Part shown: positions 1 through 9,486 of the stretch, piece by piece
How the letters are laid out: every line of letters starts with the position of its first letter
Position numbering within the stretch: the first letter of the stretch is position 1
Assembly: GCA_003331685.1 (NCBI GenBank)
Contig: QOPK01000058.1
Location: 1-11,657, forward strand
DNA: 11,657 nt
DNA from: Halieaceae bacterium
GTDB lineage: Bacteria; Pseudomonadota; Gammaproteobacteria; Pseudomonadales; Halieaceae
Reading direction: 5' to 3'
Made by a program: the position numbers and the translations under genes
Notes under the pieces: model-generated
The model's database searches: none
The model's input: the letters and a program-made list of their open reading frames with translations, nothing else
Told to the model about the DNA's origin: nothing

Positions 1-29
1 TGCTCCTGACATCACCCTGCACCAGACCC

Positions 30-1448
30 ATGCTGATACCCGTTTTGCTCTCCGGTGGCGTCGGTAGCCGCCTGTGGCCGGTTTCTCGAGCCGCCCGACC
101 CAAGCAGTTTCTGCCTCTGGGGGGCGAAGGTTCGATGCTACAGGAGACCCAGCGACGGCTTGAAGGCCTGAATTGTGGGCCCGCTATCGTGGTCTGCAAT
201 GCAGACCACCGTTTTATGGTGGCCGAACAACTGCGGGGCGAGAGTGCTGAGAGCCCTACGATTATTCTTGAGCCTGCCGGGCGCAATACCGCGCCCGCCA
301 TCGCGTTGGCGGCATTGCAGTCTCAGGCGCAGCATCCTGAGGCATTACTGCTGGTGTTGCCTGCCGATCATCATGTGACGGATCCCGCAGCATTTCGGGC
401 AACGGTAGAGCGGGCCATGGCCCCCGCAGCAGCCGGCAAATTGATGACATTTGGCGTCGTGCCCAGCCGCCCTGAGACCGGATATGGCTATGTGCGCTGT
501 GGGGAGGCGCTGGCCGACGGGATCTTCAGTCTGGCGGAATTCGTCGAGAAGCCCGACCAGACCACCGCGGCGCGCTATGTGGCCGACGGCGCGTATTGTT
601 GGAATAGCGGCCTGTTTTTGTTTCGGGCAGATCGTTACCTCGAGGCTTTGGGCCGACATCAGCCTGAAATGCTCGCGGCCTGTAAGCAGGCTATGGCCCA
701 TGCGGAACGCGATCTCGACTTTATTCGTCCCAATACAGAGGCCTTCCTCGCAAGCCCCTCAGACAGCATTGATTATGCGGTCATGGAGCATACTGAGGCT
801 GGCGGCGTGGCGACCCTCGACTGTGGTTGGAGTGACGTGGGCGCCTGGTCGGCGCTGTGGGAAATCGGCGCGGCGGACAACGCTGGTAACGTTAGCGAGG
901 GCGATGTGCTGTTGCACGATGCTCGCAATAACTATGTGCGAAGCGAAAGTCGCTTGGTGGCTGCGTTGGGTGTTGAGGATCTGGTAGTGGTCGAGACGGC
1001 CGATGCGGTGATGATCGGTGCTCGTGATCGGGTGCAGGACATCAAACAGGTGGTGAAGGCGCTCGCTGCGTCCAATCGACCGGAGGCTTCCATTCACCAG
1101 AAGGTGTTCCGCCCCTGGGGATCGTATGAATCGCTGGTGGTTGGCGAGCAGTTTCAGGTCAAGCGGTTGACGGTCATGCCGGGTCAGACTTTGTCGCTGC
1201 AGTTACATCACCATCGCGCCGAGCACTGGGTCGTGGTGTCAGGAGAGGCCGATGTCACGAGGGGTGAGGAGCAGCTGACCCTGGCCCCTGATCAATCCAC
1301 ATACATTCCCATAGGTATGAAGCATCGCCTTGCCAATCGCGGCGCAGAACCACTAGAAGTGATCGAAGTGCAGTCCGGATCGTATCTAGGTGAAGACGAT
1401 ATTGTGCGCTTTGACGATGTATACGGCAGGGAGGAGACCCCGACATGA
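30..1448 (+). CDS. manC: Bifunctional mannose-1-phosphate guanylyltransferase / mannose-6-phosphate isomerase
   Basis: This cytoplasmic enzyme makes GDP-mannose from mannose-1-phosphate and GTP. Its C-terminal half interconverts fructose-6-P and mannose-6-P (type II isomerase). The 472-residue length fits the ManC/CpsB/AlgA family. The N-terminal nucleotidyltransferase signature runs from LLSGGVGSRLWPVSR (residues 6-20) to PKQF (24-27), and FVEKP (171-175) is the sugar-phosphate-binding motif. The C-terminal cupin shows FRPWGSYE (360-367) and PGQTLSLQLHHHRAEHW (385-401 region), whose His and Glu residues are likely metal ligands. The start is chosen because family members begin a few residues before the GGxGxRxxP motif. 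No good Shine-Dalgarno lies before it, and the frame stays open to the window edge, so an upstream start is not strictly excluded. The stop overlaps the galU start as ATGA. The gene is likely translated as part of an operon that supplies polysaccharide precursors. Confidence 0.95.
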   Translation: MLIPVLLSGGVGSRLWPVSRAARPKQFLPLGGEGSMLQETQRRLEGLNCGPAIVVCNADHRFMVAEQLRGESAESPTIILEPAGRNTAPAIALAALQSQAQHPEALLLVLPADHHVTDPAAFRATVERAMAPAAAGKLMTFGVVPSRPETGYGYVRCGEALADGIFSLAEFVEKPDQTTAARYVADGAYCWNSGLFLFRADRYLEALGRHQPEMLAACKQAMAHAERDLDFIRPNTEAFLASPSDSIDYAVMEHTEAGGVATLDCGWSDVGAWSALWEIGAADNAGNVSEGDVLLHDARNNYVRSESRLVAALGVEDLVVVETADAVMIGARDRVQDIKQVVKALAASNRPEASIHQKVFRPWGSYESLVVGEQFQVKRLTVMPGQTLSLQLHHHRAEHWVVVSGEADVTRGEEQLTLAPDQSTYIPIGMKHRLANRGAEPLEVIEVQSGSYLGEDDIVRFDDVYGREETPT

Positions 1449-2278
1449 TTGGTAAATGCCTATTTCCCGTTGCAGGGTACGGCACTCGATTCCTGCCAGC
1501 GACCAAGAGCATGCCCAAGGAAATGCTTCCGATCGTGAACAAGCCTTTGGTGCAATATGGGGTCGAGGAGGCCATTGAGGCGGGTATGGTCAATTGTGCC
1601 TTGGTCACTGGCCGCGGCAAGCGCGCGATCGCGGACCACTTTGATATCAGTTATGAGCTTGAGCATCAGATCGCCGGATCCTCCAAGGAGGAGTACCTCT
1701 CGGGTATCCGCGATGTGATCGATCGTGGCGTCTTCACCATGGTGCGCCAGCGCGAAATGTTGGGTCTGGGCCACGCCATTTTGACCGGTGAGCCGCTGAT
1801 CGGTGATCAGCCTTTCGGCGTTGTATTGTCCGATGACCTCTGCCTCAACAAAGGCGGTCCCGGCGTGTTGGCGCAGATGGCGGCACTCTATGAGGAGCAT
1901 CAGTGTTCCATCGTCGCTGTGCAGGAGGTGCCGAGAGAAGAGGTCGAAAAGTATGGAGTGGTGGCGGGTGCGACGGGAGGAGATGGGCTCACCCGCGTCA
2001 GCGAGATGGTCGAAAAACCCTCGCCTGAGGAGGCTCCGTCCAATCTCGCAGTGATTGGACGCTATATCCTGACGTCGGACATTTTCGACATCATTCGCAG
2101 CACCCCTCCGGGAAAAAATGGAGAGGTGCAACTCACCGATGCGTTGCAGACGCAGGCTCGGGAAGGCCGGGTGTTGGCCTATCAGTTCGAGGGTCTGCGC
2201 TTTGACTGCGGGAGTGTGCCGGGCTTTGTCGACGCTACCCAGTATGTGTTTGAGCAGTACTACGGTCAGCCTGAATGA
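1445..2278 (+). CDS. galU: UTP--glucose-1-phosphate uridylyltransferase
   Basis: This cytoplasmic enzyme forms UDP-glucose and pyrophosphate from glucose-1-P and UTP. The product feeds LPS core, exopolysaccharide and glycolipid synthesis. At 277 residues it is close to the short pseudomonad form and a little shorter than the E. coli protein. Visible motifs are the nucleotide-binding [20 protein letters not shown] (7-26), VLSDDL (127-132), the sugar-binding MVEKP (188-192), [10 protein letters not shown] (225-234) and DCGSVPGF (254-261). The ATG overlaps the manC stop by four bases and follows a strong GGGAGGAG ribosome site at 1429-1436 with 8-base spacing. This suggests both coupling and good independent initiation. 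The stop in turn overlaps the manB start. The placement between the two GDP-mannose genes points to joint production of UDP-glucose and GDP-mannose. Confidence 0.96.
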   Translation: MIGKCLFPVAGYGTRFLPATKSMPKEMLPIVNKPLVQYGVEEAIEAGMVNCALVTGRGKRAIADHFDISYELEHQIAGSSKEEYLSGIRDVIDRGVFTMVRQREMLGLGHAILTGEPLIGDQPFGVVLSDDLCLNKGGPGVLAQMAALYEEHQCSIVAVQEVPREEVEKYGVVAGATGGDGLTRVSEMVEKPSPEEAPSNLAVIGRYILTSDIFDIIRSTPPGKNGEVQLTDALQTQAREGRVLAYQFEGLRFDCGSVPGFVDATQYVFEQYYGQPE

Positions 2279-3627
2279 CGGGCGCTTTAGACTGTTTCAA
2301 GGCCTACGACGTTCGCGGGCGGATACCGGACCAGCTTAACGAGGATATCGCCCGGCGTATCGGTAAAGCTTATGCCGAGGTCATTCAGCCGGGGACGGTC
2401 GTAGTCGGTCACGACATCCGCCTGACCAGTGAGTCGATCAAAGCCGCGCTCATTGACGGGCTGCTGGAGCAAGGTGTGTCCGTGCAGGACATTGGCCTGT
2501 GCGGCACGGAAGAAATTTACTTTGCAACGGCGCACCTCGGTGTCGGGGGCGGTATCGTCGTTACCGCCAGCCACAATCCGAAAGACTACAACGGCATGAA
2601 GTTTGTCCGTGAGGGCGCTAAACCAATATCAGGGGACTCAGGCCTTGCGCAGATTCGTGCGCTAGCCGAGGCCAACGTATTCACCGGCGCAGACGCACGA
2701 GGTTCACTGGCGGCTGCCGATACCCAGCGAGCCTATGTCGAGCATCTGCTGTCCTATATCGATGTCACGGCGCTCAAGCCGCTGAAAATTGTCTGCACGG
2801 CGGGTAACGGCGGCGCGGGTCGGGTGGTGGACGCACTGGAGCCGCACCTGCCCTTCGAGTTCATCAAAGTGCATCACGAGCCCGATGGCCATTTCCCCAA
2901 TGGCGTCCCTAATCCGTTATTGGTCGAAAACCGTGCCGCCACAGCCGATCGCGTGGTCGCCGAGCAGGCGGATCTTGGCATTGCCTGGGACGGCGATTTT
3001 GACCGCTGTTTCTTCTTCGACAGCGCCGGTCATTTCGTCGAGGGCTACTACATTGTAGGGCTGCTCGCTGAGGCATTCCTGTCCCAGTTGGGGCCTCAAC
3101 GTATCGTGCACGACCCGCGACTGACCTGGAACACCCAGGACATTGCCCGGATCGGGGGCGGCGAGCCGGTGCTCAGCAAGACCGGACATGCCTTCATCAA
3201 AGAGCGCATGCGCGAGGTCGACGCCGTTTACGGCGGCGAGATGTCCGCACACCATTACTTCAGGGACTTCGCCTACTGCGACAGCGGCATGATCCCCTGG
3301 CTACTCATTGCCGAGTTGATGTCCCGGACAGGTCAGTCAATGGGCGAACTGGTGGCAGCACGGGAGGCGGCTTTTCCCTGCTCCGGAGAGATCAACCGCG
3401 AGGTGACCGATCCAGCGGCCTTACTGGCGGCGGTGGAGGCGCGTTACGCGCCCACAGCGCTCGCCGTGGAAAAGCTCGATGGCCTGAGCGTAGAATTTGC
3501 AGAATGGCGCTTCAATTTGCGGATGTCTAACACCGAACCGGTGGTGCGGCTGAATGTTGAATCCCGGGATGATCAGGCGCTGATGGCAGAGAAGACTGAG
3601 GAATTGCTGAAGCTCATTGACGCCTGA
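2275..3627 (+). CDS. manB: Phosphomannomutase (CpsG/ManB type)
   Basis: This enzyme interconverts mannose-6-P and mannose-1-P, the step between the two activities of ManC. It belongs to the alpha-D-phosphohexomutase family and has 450 residues. The phosphoserine loop is TASHNP (97-102, Ser99 the likely phosphorylated residue). The metal-binding loop is DGDFDR (239-244), the sugar-specificity loop is GGEMSAHHY (320-328) and the phosphate-binding loop is RMSNTEP (416-422). KAYDVRG near the N terminus is also conserved. The sequence resembles E. coli CpsG along its length more than dual-specificity AlgC, so phosphomannomutase is the best call, though activity on glucose phosphates cannot be excluded. 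The ATG overlaps the galU stop (ATGA) and has no recognisable Shine-Dalgarno, so translation probably depends on coupling to galU. The gene ends 4 bases before the end of pgi on the other strand. Confidence 0.92.
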   Translation: MTGALDCFKAYDVRGRIPDQLNEDIARRIGKAYAEVIQPGTVVVGHDIRLTSESIKAALIDGLLEQGVSVQDIGLCGTEEIYFATAHLGVGGGIVVTASHNPKDYNGMKFVREGAKPISGDSGLAQIRALAEANVFTGADARGSLAAADTQRAYVEHLLSYIDVTALKPLKIVCTAGNGGAGRVVDALEPHLPFEFIKVHHEPDGHFPNGVPNPLLVENRAATADRVVAEQADLGIAWDGDFDRCFFFDSAGHFVEGYYIVGLLAEAFLSQLGPQRIVHDPRLTWNTQDIARIGGGEPVLSKTGHAFIKERMREVDAVYGGEMSAHHYFRDFAYCDSGMIPWLLIAELMSRTGQSMGELVAAREAAFPCSGEINREVTDPAALLAAVEARYAPTALAVEKLDGLSVEFAEWRFNLRMSNTEPVVRLNVESRDDQALMAEKTEELLKLIDA

Positions 3628-3631
3628 AAAG

Positions 3632-5248
3632 TCAGTCAGTGTTGGCCGCGCGCCAGGCCAATGCTGCAGCGAGCGTAGAGGGGTCCATTTCGACATCACT
3701 GTCATCACTGCTCAGCACGGTCTGCATGTGCCCCGCAATCACCTTGCCCAGTTCAACACCCCACTGGTCAAAGGGATTGATCTCCAACAGCACCGCCAGA
3801 AAATATGTTTTGTGCTCGTAGGCAGCGATCAGGGCGCCGAGACACTCCGGCGTGATGGCATCCATGATGAGCAGCGAATGGCCGTGATTACCCGGCAGCT
3901 CGAATTGCCGACTGGCTGACTCATCAAACCCGCGCTCAGCGCCCAGCTGGCGGGCCTGCTCGGATGACCGGCCAACCATCAGCGCGCGGCTCTGGGCCAG
4001 AGCGTGGGCGGCGAGGGCGCGACGCGCATTGCGATCTCCCTCACTTGAGCGCAGTGGCAGGATGATGTCGGCGCTAAAAGACCGCGTGCCCTGATGTAGC
4101 AACTGATAATAGGAGTGTTGTCCGATGGTACCGGCAGAGCCCCACAGTACTGGCGCGGTGTGGTGTTCAAACAGCTCTCCGGTTGGCGAGACGCGCTTGC
4201 CGTTGCTCTCCATGCTCAGCTGCTGCAGGAAGTCCGGCAAATGAGCGAGCTTTTGGGCATAGGGCAGAACAACATGGGTGTTGGTGCCGAGATAGTGGGT
4301 CTGCCAGAGCTCCAACAGCGCCATGACCATGGGCATGTTGTCAGTGGATGACGCGGACTCGGTATGCATGTCGAACGAATGCGCGCCGTCCAAAAGGCGT
4401 TGAAAGCTTTGCCAGCCCAGCGATAAAGCAATGCTGATGCCAATGGCGGACCACAACGAATAGCGCCCCCCGACCCAGTCCCACATGGGGAAGCATCGCT
4501 CTGGTGGAATGTGCCAGTCCCCAGCCTTGGTTACTTGAGTGGTCACTGCGATGAGATGCGCACCCAAAGCCTGCCCTTGAATGCCCCCCGCCTGGAGCCA
4601 GTCAATGGCCCGCTCGGCATTGGAGAGGGTCTCCTCGGTCGACAACGACTTTGAGCAAATGACAAACAGGGTTGTCTCAGGGTTAAGCGGTGCCAGCGTG
4701 CCATCGAGATCATCGGGATCGATGTTGGCAACGAAGTGCGCGTTGAGCGGCGCGGCATGGGTGTGGAGCGCAGCGCAGACGAGCCGCGGACCCAGATCGG
4801 AGCCGCCGATGCCGAGGTTGACCACATCCGTAAAGCGCTCTCCCGTGCTGCCTGTCGACGCGCCACTGTGAATGCTCTCAACCAGCGCTGCCATCCGGGA
4901 TAGCGTTTCCTCGACCTCTTTAGACTTTTCCGGGTGTTGATCGCTCGCGGTGCCGCGCAGCAATGAGTGAAGTGCGGGGCGGTGCTCCGATGTGTTGACT
5001 ATCTCGCCACCGATTAGCGAGGCGAATGCAGCTGAGAGCGCATAGGTGTCAATCAACCTAGACAAAGTCCGCCAGGCGTCGTCATCCAGCAGGTGCTTAG
5101 AATAATCGAGGGTGAGACCCGCGGCCTCACAGCGATACCGGCTTGTGCGATCGGGTGTTGTATCGAATAGGTCTTCTATGCGCTGGGACCTCAGCGCTCG
5201 AGCTGCCTGTGTCAGCGCGTCATGTAACGCGGTGGGGACGATGGCCAT
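3632..5248 (-). CDS. pgi: Glucose-6-phosphate isomerase
   Basis: This cytoplasmic enzyme interconverts glucose-6-P and fructose-6-P in glycolysis and gluconeogenesis. It supplies fructose-6-P to the neighbouring GDP-mannose genes. The 538 residues align with the classic large Pgi family (549 in E. coli). Motifs include NLGIGGSDLGP (144-154), SKSLSTEET (199-207), the signature DWVGGRYSLWSAIG (257-270, with Arg262), MESNGK with the likely catalytic Glu347, GQHSYYQLLHQGT with His378, and the second signature QWGVELGK ending in Lys502. The expected catalytic residues are therefore present. The ATG shares one base with the ispB stop (TGATG). A GAGG at 5252-5255 lies only 3 bases before the ATG, so initiation probably relies on ribosomes finishing ispB. 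No separate promoter is visible. The gene runs convergent to manB. Confidence 0.97.
   Translation of the reverse strand: MAIVPTALHDALTQAARALRSQRIEDLFDTTPDRTSRYRCEAAGLTLDYSKHLLDDDAWRTLSRLIDTYALSAAFASLIGGEIVNTSEHRPALHSLLRGTASDQHPEKSKEVEETLSRMAALVESIHSGASTGSTGERFTDVVNLGIGGSDLGPRLVCAALHTHAAPLNAHFVANIDPDDLDGTLAPLNPETTLFVICSKSLSTEETLSNAERAIDWLQAGGIQGQALGAHLIAVTTQVTKAGDWHIPPERCFPMWDWVGGRYSLWSAIGISIALSLGWQSFQRLLDGAHSFDMHTESASSTDNMPMVMALLELWQTHYLGTNTHVVLPYAQKLAHLPDFLQQLSMESNGKRVSPTGELFEHHTAPVLWGSAGTIGQHSYYQLLHQGTRSFSADIILPLRSSEGDRNARRALAAHALAQSRALMVGRSSEQARQLGAERGFDESASRQFELPGNHGHSLLIMDAITPECLGALIAAYEHKTYFLAVLLEINPFDQWGVELGKVIAGHMQTVLSSDDSDVEMDPSTLAAALAWRAANTD
3639..3664. terminator. Possible bidirectional terminator hairpin at the manB/pgi convergence
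   Basis: A perfect inverted repeat, TTGGCC (3642-3647) and GGCCAA (3656-3661), flanks an 8-base loop. Two wobble pairs and one more Watson-Crick pair (3639-3641 with 3662-3664) extend the stem in the + strand RNA. It starts 12 bases after the manB stop and lies inside the last codons of pgi. Read from pgi, the stem is followed after about 12 bases by CTTTTC. Neither side has a proper U tract directly behind the stem, so it may slow polymerase or block 3' exonucleases rather than terminate on its own. Confidence 0.35.
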
Positions 5249-6213
5249 CAGCCTCGACGGTCCACCGCTCTACCTGCCATTTCGCTCAATGCGACGGTCG
5301 CCTCGTTCTGCCCTAGAGCCGCCAGCGCTTCCATCGCCTGATTTTGATGCGCAAGCGCCGCCGCTCGGGTTGCCTCGATACCGCCGGTCCGCCGCACAAC
5401 CGCCATAATGTCAGCAAAGGCGCTGCCATCTTTATTGCGCAGGGTGTCAGCCACCAAGCGCCGGTCGGTGTCATTACCCACTTTTATCGCGTGCAGTAGA
5501 GGCAGGGTGATCTTTCCCTCGGCAAGATCGTCACCGACGTTCTTGCCTGTTTGGTCGGGGTCGCCTGCGTAGTCGAGCAGATCGTCCGCGAGCTGGAAGG
5601 CAATACCGAGGTGCATGCCGAACTCGTATAGCGCATCGGCCTTGTCAGCACTCGCTTTGTGTAACAGCGCCGCGCCGTGGCAAGCAGCCGCAAATAGTGC
5701 CGCGGTTTTGCGGCGAATAATTTCCTGATACTGCTCTGCCTGGGTATCGGGGTCACCCGCGTGAACGAGCTGCATGACCTCGCCCGCAGCGATCGTATTG
5801 GTTGTTTCCGCCATGTGCGCCAGCAGCGGTATGTTGCCGAGCCCAACCATCAGCTGGAATGCGCGAGTATAAATAAAATCGCCGACTAGAACGCTGGGGG
5901 CATTGCCGAATTCAGCATTTGCGGTGGGCATGCCACGCCGTAGCGTGGAGAGATCCACTACGTCATCGTGTAGAAGCGTGGCCGTGTGAATGAATTCCAC
6001 TACCGCGGCAAAGCGGATATGGGCATCCTCAATACCGCCCAAGGCCTTCGCAGACAGCAATACCAGCAGGGGTCGCATGCGCTTGCCTCCTGCCTTGACG
6101 ATGTAATGGCCAATATTCTCGACCATTTCCACGTCGGACTGCAGTAGCTCGACGATGACATCATCAACCTGCGCAAACTCGGCTGCGACGCTGTCTTTGA
6201 TGGCTACATTCAC
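5248..6213 (-). CDS. ispB: Octaprenyl (polyprenyl) diphosphate synthase
   Basis: This trans-prenyltransferase extends farnesyl diphosphate with isopentenyl diphosphate to make the long isoprenoid tail of ubiquinone. The first Asp-rich motif is LHDDVVD (81-87) and the second is LADDLLDY (208-215). GGKRMRP (42-48) is the diphosphate-binding stretch, and NVGDD and EGKITLPLLHA follow the second Asp motif. I set the start at GTG 6213 although the frame stays open to an ATG at 6306. The GTG is preceded by GAGGG at 6221-6225 with 7-base spacing. It gives 321 residues, close to E. coli IspB (323). A TATACT -10 box at 6238-6243 would place the transcript start downstream of the longer start. The extra 31 residues look like untranslated, Arg/Gly-rich sequence. 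It is divergent from rplU, as in most gammaproteobacteria, and translationally joined to pgi. Confidence 0.95.
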   Translation of the reverse strand: MNVAIKDSVAAEFAQVDDVIVELLQSDVEMVENIGHYIVKAGGKRMRPLLVLLSAKALGGIEDAHIRFAAVVEFIHTATLLHDDVVDLSTLRRGMPTANAEFGNAPSVLVGDFIYTRAFQLMVGLGNIPLLAHMAETTNTIAAGEVMQLVHAGDPDTQAEQYQEIIRRKTAALFAAACHGAALLHKASADKADALYEFGMHLGIAFQLADDLLDYAGDPDQTGKNVGDDLAEGKITLPLLHAIKVGNDTDRRLVADTLRNKDGSAFADIMAVVRRTGGIEATRAAALAHQNQAMEALAALGQNEATVALSEMAGRAVDRRG

Positions 6214-6237
6214 ACCAGATCCCTCAATATGCTTGCA

Positions 6238-6243
6238 AGTATA
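6238..6243 (-). promoter_or_regulatory. Candidate ispB-pgi promoter -10 box
   Basis: Read on the minus strand, TATACT matches the sigma-70 -10 consensus at 5 of 6 positions. It would start transcription near 6231, about 17 bases before the GTG chosen for ispB. No convincing -35 box lies at the right distance: the region around 6260-6267 is GC-rich. The promoter may be weak or activated. Its position supports the shorter ispB start. Confidence 0.45.
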
Positions 6244-6301
6244 GGACGGCCGCGCACTGCCCGCCACGCTTCGTTCGCCTTGCCGGCCGCGCGGAAATCC
6301 C

Positions 6302-6331
6302 CCCAAACCCGCCCCCGGGGCGGCTTTTGGG
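6302..6331. repeat. Imperfect GC-rich inverted repeat in the ispB/rplU intergenic region
   Basis: Outer arms CCCAAA (6302-6307) and TTTGGG (6326-6331) enclose inner arms CGCCCC (6310-6315) and GGGGCG (6317-6322), with a one-base centre at 6316 and a short mismatch between the arms. As DNA it is a compact dyad such as a protein could bind. As RNA the inner arms cannot close fully and would form a shortened stem. It lies upstream of both predicted promoters and is explained by neither gene. Confidence 0.5.
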
Positions 6332-6355
6332 CTGTTTAAGGCCTATTTCTCCCAC

Positions 6356-6384
6356 TTGCGCTTCACCCCGTGAGCGCGTATCTT
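6356..6384 (+). promoter_or_regulatory. Likely sigma-70 promoter of rplU-rpmA with GC-rich discriminator
   Basis: TTGCGC (6356-6361) and TATCTT (6379-6384) are separated by exactly 17 bases and each match the consensus at 4 or more positions. The bases after the -10 are TCGCGCC, a GC-rich discriminator like those of promoters under stringent (ppGpp/DksA) control. That fits a ribosomal protein operon. The predicted start near 6391 gives a leader of about 96 bases before rplU. GCGCG (6374-6378) and CGCGC (6386-6390) flank the -10 symmetrically. Confidence 0.55.
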
Positions 6385-6421
6385 TCGCGCCCTTGGTCTG
6401 ACCTTGTGGTCGGGTTTCGGT

Positions 6422-6467
6422 GCCTGGACTCTGCCCCGCGCTAGCGCGGTCCCCTTTGCGAGCAGGC
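6422..6467 (+). promoter_or_regulatory. Foldable 5' leader element of rplU mRNA
   Basis: GCCTG (6422-6426) can pair with CAGGC (6463-6467), closing a structure that contains GAC (6427-6429) with GTC (6449-6451) and an inner hairpin of CGCG, loop CTAG, CGCG (6437-6448). The inner hairpin is part of a perfect 14-base palindrome at 6436-6449. The Shine-Dalgarno GAGAGGA lies about 5 bases after the structure. Autoregulatory leaders are common for ribosomal protein operons, but I do not recognise this as a named family, so control is inference. Confidence 0.4.
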
Positions 6468-6486
6468 TAACTGAGAGGAAAACAGC

Positions 6487-6798
6487 ATGTATGCAGTAAT
6501 TAAGAGCGGTGGCAAACAGCACCGTGTAGAAGAGGGCGAGCAGCTCAAGCTCGAGAAGATTGAGGCCGCTACGGGCGAGACCATCGAATTCGACGAAGTG
6601 TTGATGGTGGGATCAGGTAGCGACGTCAAGATTGGCGCGCCGCTGGTGGAAGGCGGCAAGGTGACGGCGGAAGTTGTGGCACACGGCCGTCACGAGAAGA
6701 TTCGCATCGTGAAGTTCAATCGACGTAAGCATCACCGTAAAGAGACGGGACATCGGCAGTGGTATACCGAAGTCAAGATTACGGCGATCAGCGGCTGA
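6487..6798 (+). CDS. rplU: 50S ribosomal protein L21
   Basis: L21 is a protein of the large ribosomal subunit that binds 23S rRNA. The 103-residue product has the normal length and begins with the family-typical [17 protein letters not shown]. The basic C-terminal signature [19 protein letters not shown] (about 73-91) carries the expected run of Lys, Arg and His that contacts rRNA. GAGAGGAAAACAGC before the ATG gives a strong ribosome site. The gene is first in the rplU-rpmA unit, 15 bases before rpmA, and is divergent from ispB. The leader carries a likely growth-rate-regulated promoter and a foldable element. Confidence 0.98.
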   Translation: MYAVIKSGGKQHRVEEGEQLKLEKIEAATGETIEFDEVLMVGSGSDVKIGAPLVEGGKVTAEVVAHGRHEKIRIVKFNRRKHHRKETGHRQWYTEVKITAISG

Positions 6799-6813
6799 CA
6801 GGAGACACGAGAG

Positions 6814-7071
6814 ATGGCACATAAAAAAGCAGGTGGTAGTACACGTAACGGACGCGATTCCGAGAGCAAACGGCTCGGTGTCAAGGCCTACGGTGGTCAG
6901 GCTGTCTCCGCGGGCAGCATTATTGTGCGCCAGCGCGGCACGCGCTTTCACGCGGGCGATAACGTGCGCGTGGGCAAGGATCACACGCTCTATGCTACCG
7001 CTGATGGCAAGGTAGAGTTTTTTAACGGCGGCCCGCAGAATCGTAAGCAGGTCCGTATCGTAACGGCGTAA
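6814..7071 (+). CDS. rpmA: 50S ribosomal protein L27
   Basis: L27 sits in the large subunit near the peptidyl transferase centre, where its N-terminal tail reaches the tRNA ends. The 85-residue sequence starts directly with [20 protein letters not shown], so it has the mature N terminus and lacks the cleaved leader found in Firmicutes. [15 protein letters not shown] (about 35-49) is the conserved L27 signature. CAGGAG at 6800-6805, 8 bases before the ATG, is a good ribosome site. It is the second gene after rplU, with a strong intrinsic terminator 22 bases past its stop. Confidence 0.98.
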   Translation: MAHKKAGGSTRNGRDSESKRLGVKAYGGQAVSAGSIIVRQRGTRFHAGDNVRVGKDHTLYATADGKVEFFNGGPQNRKQVRIVTA

Positions 7072-9482
<2,411 letters not shown>

Positions 9483-9486
9483 GATC

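Noticed and set aside
1..29. Possible 3' end of an upstream gene (TGA at 7-9)
   Set aside because: Only two codons would be visible before the stop, so neither frame nor identity can be supported.
451..987. A 178-codon frame inside manC in another reading frame
   Set aside because: The manC frame carries all the family motifs here. The alternative translation is rich in Arg, Trp and Cys with no domain and no convincing ribosome site.
1460..2131. A 223-codon open frame antisense to galU
   Set aside because: It is complementary to a well-supported gene, its translation has no recognisable motif, and long antisense frames are expected in GC-rich genes.
6232..6239. Perfect 8-base palindrome CTTGCAAG overlapping the ispB -10 region
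   Set aside because: It is too short to separate from chance and matches no known operator. It would need conservation in relatives to be of interest.
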